Below, piece by piece: positions 61,431 through 64,000 of a stretch of DNA of 64,000 nt. The translations under genes were made by a program, and so were the position numbers. Positions within the stretch are counted from its first letter, which is position 1. Each line of letters opens with the position of its first letter. Location of the stretch: the NCBI GenBank assembly GCA_016793325.1, contig JAEUKI010000060.1:1-64000 (forward strand). The letters run 5' to 3'. A model generated the notes under the pieces. It searched no databases. It saw only the letters and a program-made list of their open reading frames with translations, and was not told the DNA's origin. This stretch comes from Myxococcales bacterium (GTDB taxonomy: Bacteria; Myxococcota_A; Polyangia; Polyangiales; Ga0077539).

Positions 61431-62642
61431 GTGAGCGACACGAGCCGTCCCAAGACCATCCTGTGCGTTTCGAGCTTCTTCAAGGGCAACCGCTTCATCG
61501 AGCAGTGCAAGAAGCTCGGTTGGAAGACGGTCCTCTTGACCGTCGAGAACATCTTGAAAGAGCCGTGGGCCCGCGGCGCGCTCGACGAAGTGTTCGCGAT
61601 GCCGAACTTCAACGACCGTAGGGCCGTCATCAACGCGGTCGCGTTCTTGGCGCGCACGCGCAAGTTCGACCGCATCGCGCCGCTCGATGACTTCGACGTC
61701 GAGCTCGTCGCGCACCTGCGAGAGCACCTTCGCATCCCCGGCATGGGCGACACGACGGCCCGGTATTTTCGCGACAAGCTCGCGATGCGCGCCCGCGCGA
61801 AGGACCGAGGCATCTTGGTCCCCGAGTTCGTCCACGTGCTCAACCACGACGAGGTTCGTCAGTACCTCGCCAACGTCGAGGGCCCGTGGGTGCTCAAGCC
61901 GCGCAGCGAGGCCTCGAGCGTCGGGATCAAGAAGATCCGCAAGCCCGAGGAGCTGTGGCCCATCCTCGAGCAGCTCGCCGACCAGCAGAGCTACTACCTG
62001 CTCGAGAAGATGATTCCTGGTGATTGTTATCATGTCGACTCGGTGATCTGGGACCGCAAGGTGGTCTTCGCTGAGGCGAGCAAGTACCGACGCCCGATGC
62101 TCGAGGTCTCTCACGAGGGCGGGATCTTCGCGTCGCGCTCGCTGCCGAGGGACGGCGACGAGGCGACGGGCCTTCGCGCGATCAACGCCGACGTGATCCG
62201 CGAGTTCGGCCACGTGCGAGGCGTCGCGCACACCGAGTTCATCCGCGGCGCGCACGACGGGCGCTTCTACTTTCTCGAGACCGCCGCGCGCGTCGGCGGC
62301 GCGGGGATCTCGGACCTCGTCGAGGCCGCCACGGGCGTCAACCTCTGGGAAGAGTGGGCCAAGATCGAGATCTCGCAGGGTGAGACGCCGTACACGCCGC
62401 CCGCTCCTCGCAACGACTACGCGGGGATCATCGTGTCGCTCACGCGCTTCGAGCAGCCGGACAACACGCCCTTCAACGACCCCGAGATCGTGTGGCGCAT
62501 GAACGACAAGCCCTGGCACCTCGGGCTCGTCGTGCGCTCGGCCGACCCCGCGCGGGTCGAGCAGCTCATCGAGAGCTACGTCCCACGAATTCAACGCGAC
62601 TACCACGCGGTGATCCCGCCGAAGGACCAAGCGACGAGCTGA
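61431..62642 (+). CDS. ATP-grasp carboxylate-amine ligase-like protein
   Basis: This 403-residue cytoplasmic protein has the ATP-grasp fold: LKPRSEASSVGIKKI (the A/B-loop lysine), LLEKMIPGD, then AHTEFIRGAHDGRFYFLETAARVGG with the metal-binding Glu pair. It resembles biotin carboxylase-like and PurK/ddl-type ligases, but its substrate is not predictable. Start is GTG at 61431. Convergent with the kinase that follows (8 bp apart). Confidence 0.8.
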   Translation: MSDTSRPKTILCVSSFFKGNRFIEQCKKLGWKTVLLTVENILKEPWARGALDEVFAMPNFNDRRAVINAVAFLARTRKFDRIAPLDDFDVELVAHLREHLRIPGMGDTTARYFRDKLAMRARAKDRGILVPEFVHVLNHDEVRQYLANVEGPWVLKPRSEASSVGIKKIRKPEELWPILEQLADQQSYYLLEKMIPGDCYHVDSVIWDRKVVFAEASKYRRPMLEVSHEGGIFASRSLPRDGDEATGLRAINADVIREFGHVRGVAHTEFIRGAHDGRFYFLETAARVGGAGISDLVEAATGVNLWEEWAKIEISQGETPYTPPAPRNDYAGIIVSLTRFEQPDNTPFNDPEIVWRMNDKPWHLGLVVRSADPARVEQLIESYVPRIQRDYHAVIPPKDQATS

Positions 62643-62651
62643 GCGAGGGGT

Positions 62652-64000
62652 TCAGCGGGGGCGATCGAAGGTCGGCTGTCCGAGGATCAACCCGTCGACG
62701 TCTTCGTGCCCGTTGTTGCGCCGTTGCGTCCGGCGGCTGGGAGCTCCGGTGTTCGTTCGACGAACGGGCGCGGTGGCCTCGGTCGCGGCGACGCCAGCGT
62801 CTTGCTCGGCTGCAGCCTGACCGTTGCGCACGGGCTCGGTCGCGATCACCTGCGGTCCGTTGCCTGCCGCGGGAACGGTCACCACGCGCTCGACCACCCG
62901 CGGCGGCCCATCGGACTTCCTCGTCATCGCGACGACCGCCGTCACGCCGAGCGCGATCACAGCGAGCGAGCTCACGACGGTGATCGCGATGAGCTTGCTG
63001 CGATTGGATGCGCCCGGAGCCGTGAGCACCACGGACGACGACGGGTTCGGCGTCGTGCCCGTGCGGCGCACTTCGGACACGACGAACTCGCCTGTGGCCT
63101 TGGGCGCAGCGCCCATGGGCGTCGGCGTGTTCGTCGACCAACCGCTGCGAAGCCGCGCTCGTTCGCGCGCGAGCTTGTCGCCGACGGTGGCCTTCACGAA
63201 GTCCGCGACCACGCGCGTCGGCGCCGCGAGCCCGAGCGAGTCGAGCGCGCGCGCAAAGTCCTGAGCGCTCTGCCATCGCATCGCGGGGTCGCGCTCGAGC
63301 GCGCGCATCACGACGGCCTCGACGCGCTCGGGGATCGCAGGCGCGACCGCCCTCACCTGCGTGATCTCGTGGTGCAAGATCACGCCGATCGTCTCCATGT
63401 CGGTCGCCGCGCGAAACAGCCGACGCCCGGTGAGCATCTCCCAGCACACGACGCCCATCGCGAACACGTCGACGCGACGATCGATCCCGTTGGGGTTGGT
63501 GAGCTGCTCGGGCGCCATGTACGCGATCTTGCCCTTGAGCTCTCCCTCGCGCGTGTGGCTCGCGCGGCCCGCGGCTTTGGCGATCCCGAAGTCGGTCACG
63601 CGCGCGACGCCATCGACGCCGACGAGCACGTTTTGCGGGGAAATATCCCGGTGAATCAAGTCGAGCGGCGCGCCGTCGTCGTCCCTCAGATCGTGCGCGG
63701 CGTGCAGCCCCTCGAGCGCGTCGATCGCGCACCGCAGCGCGATCGGGAGCGGAAGCCCCTCGCGCGCGCGGTTGACGTGCTCCTTGATGAGCCCCGAGAG
63801 CCTGTCGCCCTCGACGTACTCCATCACCAAGTACGGCGCTTCACCGTCCTCGACGTCGAGCGTCGCGACGACGTTGGTGTGCCTGATCCTCGCAGCGAGC
63901 CGCGCTTCTTCGAGGAAGCTCGTGACGAACTCTTCGTCGCGCTCGAGGTGCGGGTGCATGCGCTTGATCGCGACGAGCCGCGAAAACCCGCGCGCTCCGA
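62652..64000 (-). CDS. Ser/Thr protein kinase, N-terminus beyond window
   Basis: At least 449 residues are present; the frame stays open at the right edge, where RLVAIKRMHPHL gives the ATP-binding Lys, so the Gly loop lies outside. Seen here: LIHRDISPQNVLV (Lys replaced by Ser, as often in this group), VTDFGIAKA, YMAPEQLT, DVFAMGVVCWEML. A TM helix (LIAITVVSSLAVIALGVTAVVAM) and a Pro/Ala/Thr/Arg-rich tail follow. A membrane-anchored signalling kinase of the common myxobacterial type. Confidence 0.88.
   Translation of the reverse strand, partial: GARGFSRLVAIKRMHPHLERDEEFVTSFLEEARLAARIRHTNVVATLDVEDGEAPYLVMEYVEGDRLSGLIKEHVNRAREGLPLPIALRCAIDALEGLHAAHDLRDDDGAPLDLIHRDISPQNVLVGVDGVARVTDFGIAKAAGRASHTREGELKGKIAYMAPEQLTNPNGIDRRVDVFAMGVVCWEMLTGRRLFRAATDMETIGVILHHEITQVRAVAPAIPERVEAVVMRALERDPAMRWQSAQDFARALDSLGLAAPTRVVADFVKATVGDKLARERARLRSGWSTNTPTPMGAAPKATGEFVVSEVRRTGTTPNPSSSVVLTAPGASNRSKLIAITVVSSLAVIALGVTAVVAMTRKSDGPPRVVERVVTVPAAGNGPQVIATEPVRNGQAAAEQDAGVAATEATAPVRRTNTGAPSRRTQRRNNGHEDVDGLILGQPTFDRPR

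Noticed and set aside
1..64000. CRISPR array, tRNA or rRNA
   Set aside because: No regular spacer-repeat array and no tRNA/rRNA signature was seen; only short tandem repeats are present.

Overview
The window is about 64 kb of high-GC DNA with the gene content of a myxobacterium (Myxococcota, probably a Sandaracinus/Polyangia-type genome). The grounds are four Hanks-type Ser/Thr kinases, many lipoproteins with Asp/Ala-rich linkers and FG-GAP-like repeats, an FHA/sigma-54 activator, a SEC-C family, and PEGA/TPR and AgmX-like domains. This placement is inferred from content; no rRNA or marker gene is present. No tRNA, rRNA, CRISPR array, transposase or integrase was seen.

Layout. 0.4-2.9 kb: HerA-like ATPase. 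3-9.6 kb: envelope lipoproteins, a beta-helix protein and an AraC regulator, with a cluster of REP-like palindromes at 4.67-4.99 kb. 9.6-22 kb: a GIDE-like membrane protein, a structured non-coding region (10.9-11.2 kb), an SDR-acyltransferase operon, a beta-propeller-like protein, a holin-4-like protein, cytochrome c, a 2OG oxygenase and two large secreted proteins. 30.4-34 kb: nitrogen control (glnB-glnA and a divergent FHA/sigma-54 activator). 34-41.2 kb: two coupled FG-GAP lipoproteins, two kinases and a TPR/PEGA protein. 42.7-49.8 kb: an unusual PPDK-like lipoprotein, msrA, xthA and surface proteins. 49.8-56.6 kb: an M48/TerB protein and a barrel-FecR-kinase operon. 56.6-64 kb: xdhAB, hemH, an ATP-grasp protein and a kinase cut by the window edge.

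The most interesting stretch is 22-30.3 kb. Two defence-like operons each sit back to back with one copy of a duplicated SEC-C gene. Operon A encodes a DUF262 (GmrS/ParB-like) protein followed by a short, possibly frameshifted HipA-N-like ORF. Operon B encodes a histidine kinase with a long N-terminal part that looks like a degenerate STAND/NACHT module, followed by a response regulator whose output domain is a Shedu/DUF4263 PD-(D/E)XK nuclease. Both SEC-C genes are followed by the same double-palindrome element, which also occurs at 20.1 kb. The reading that this is a phosphorelay-controlled nuclease system, possibly anti-phage, is inference; the domains and layout are visible in the sequence.
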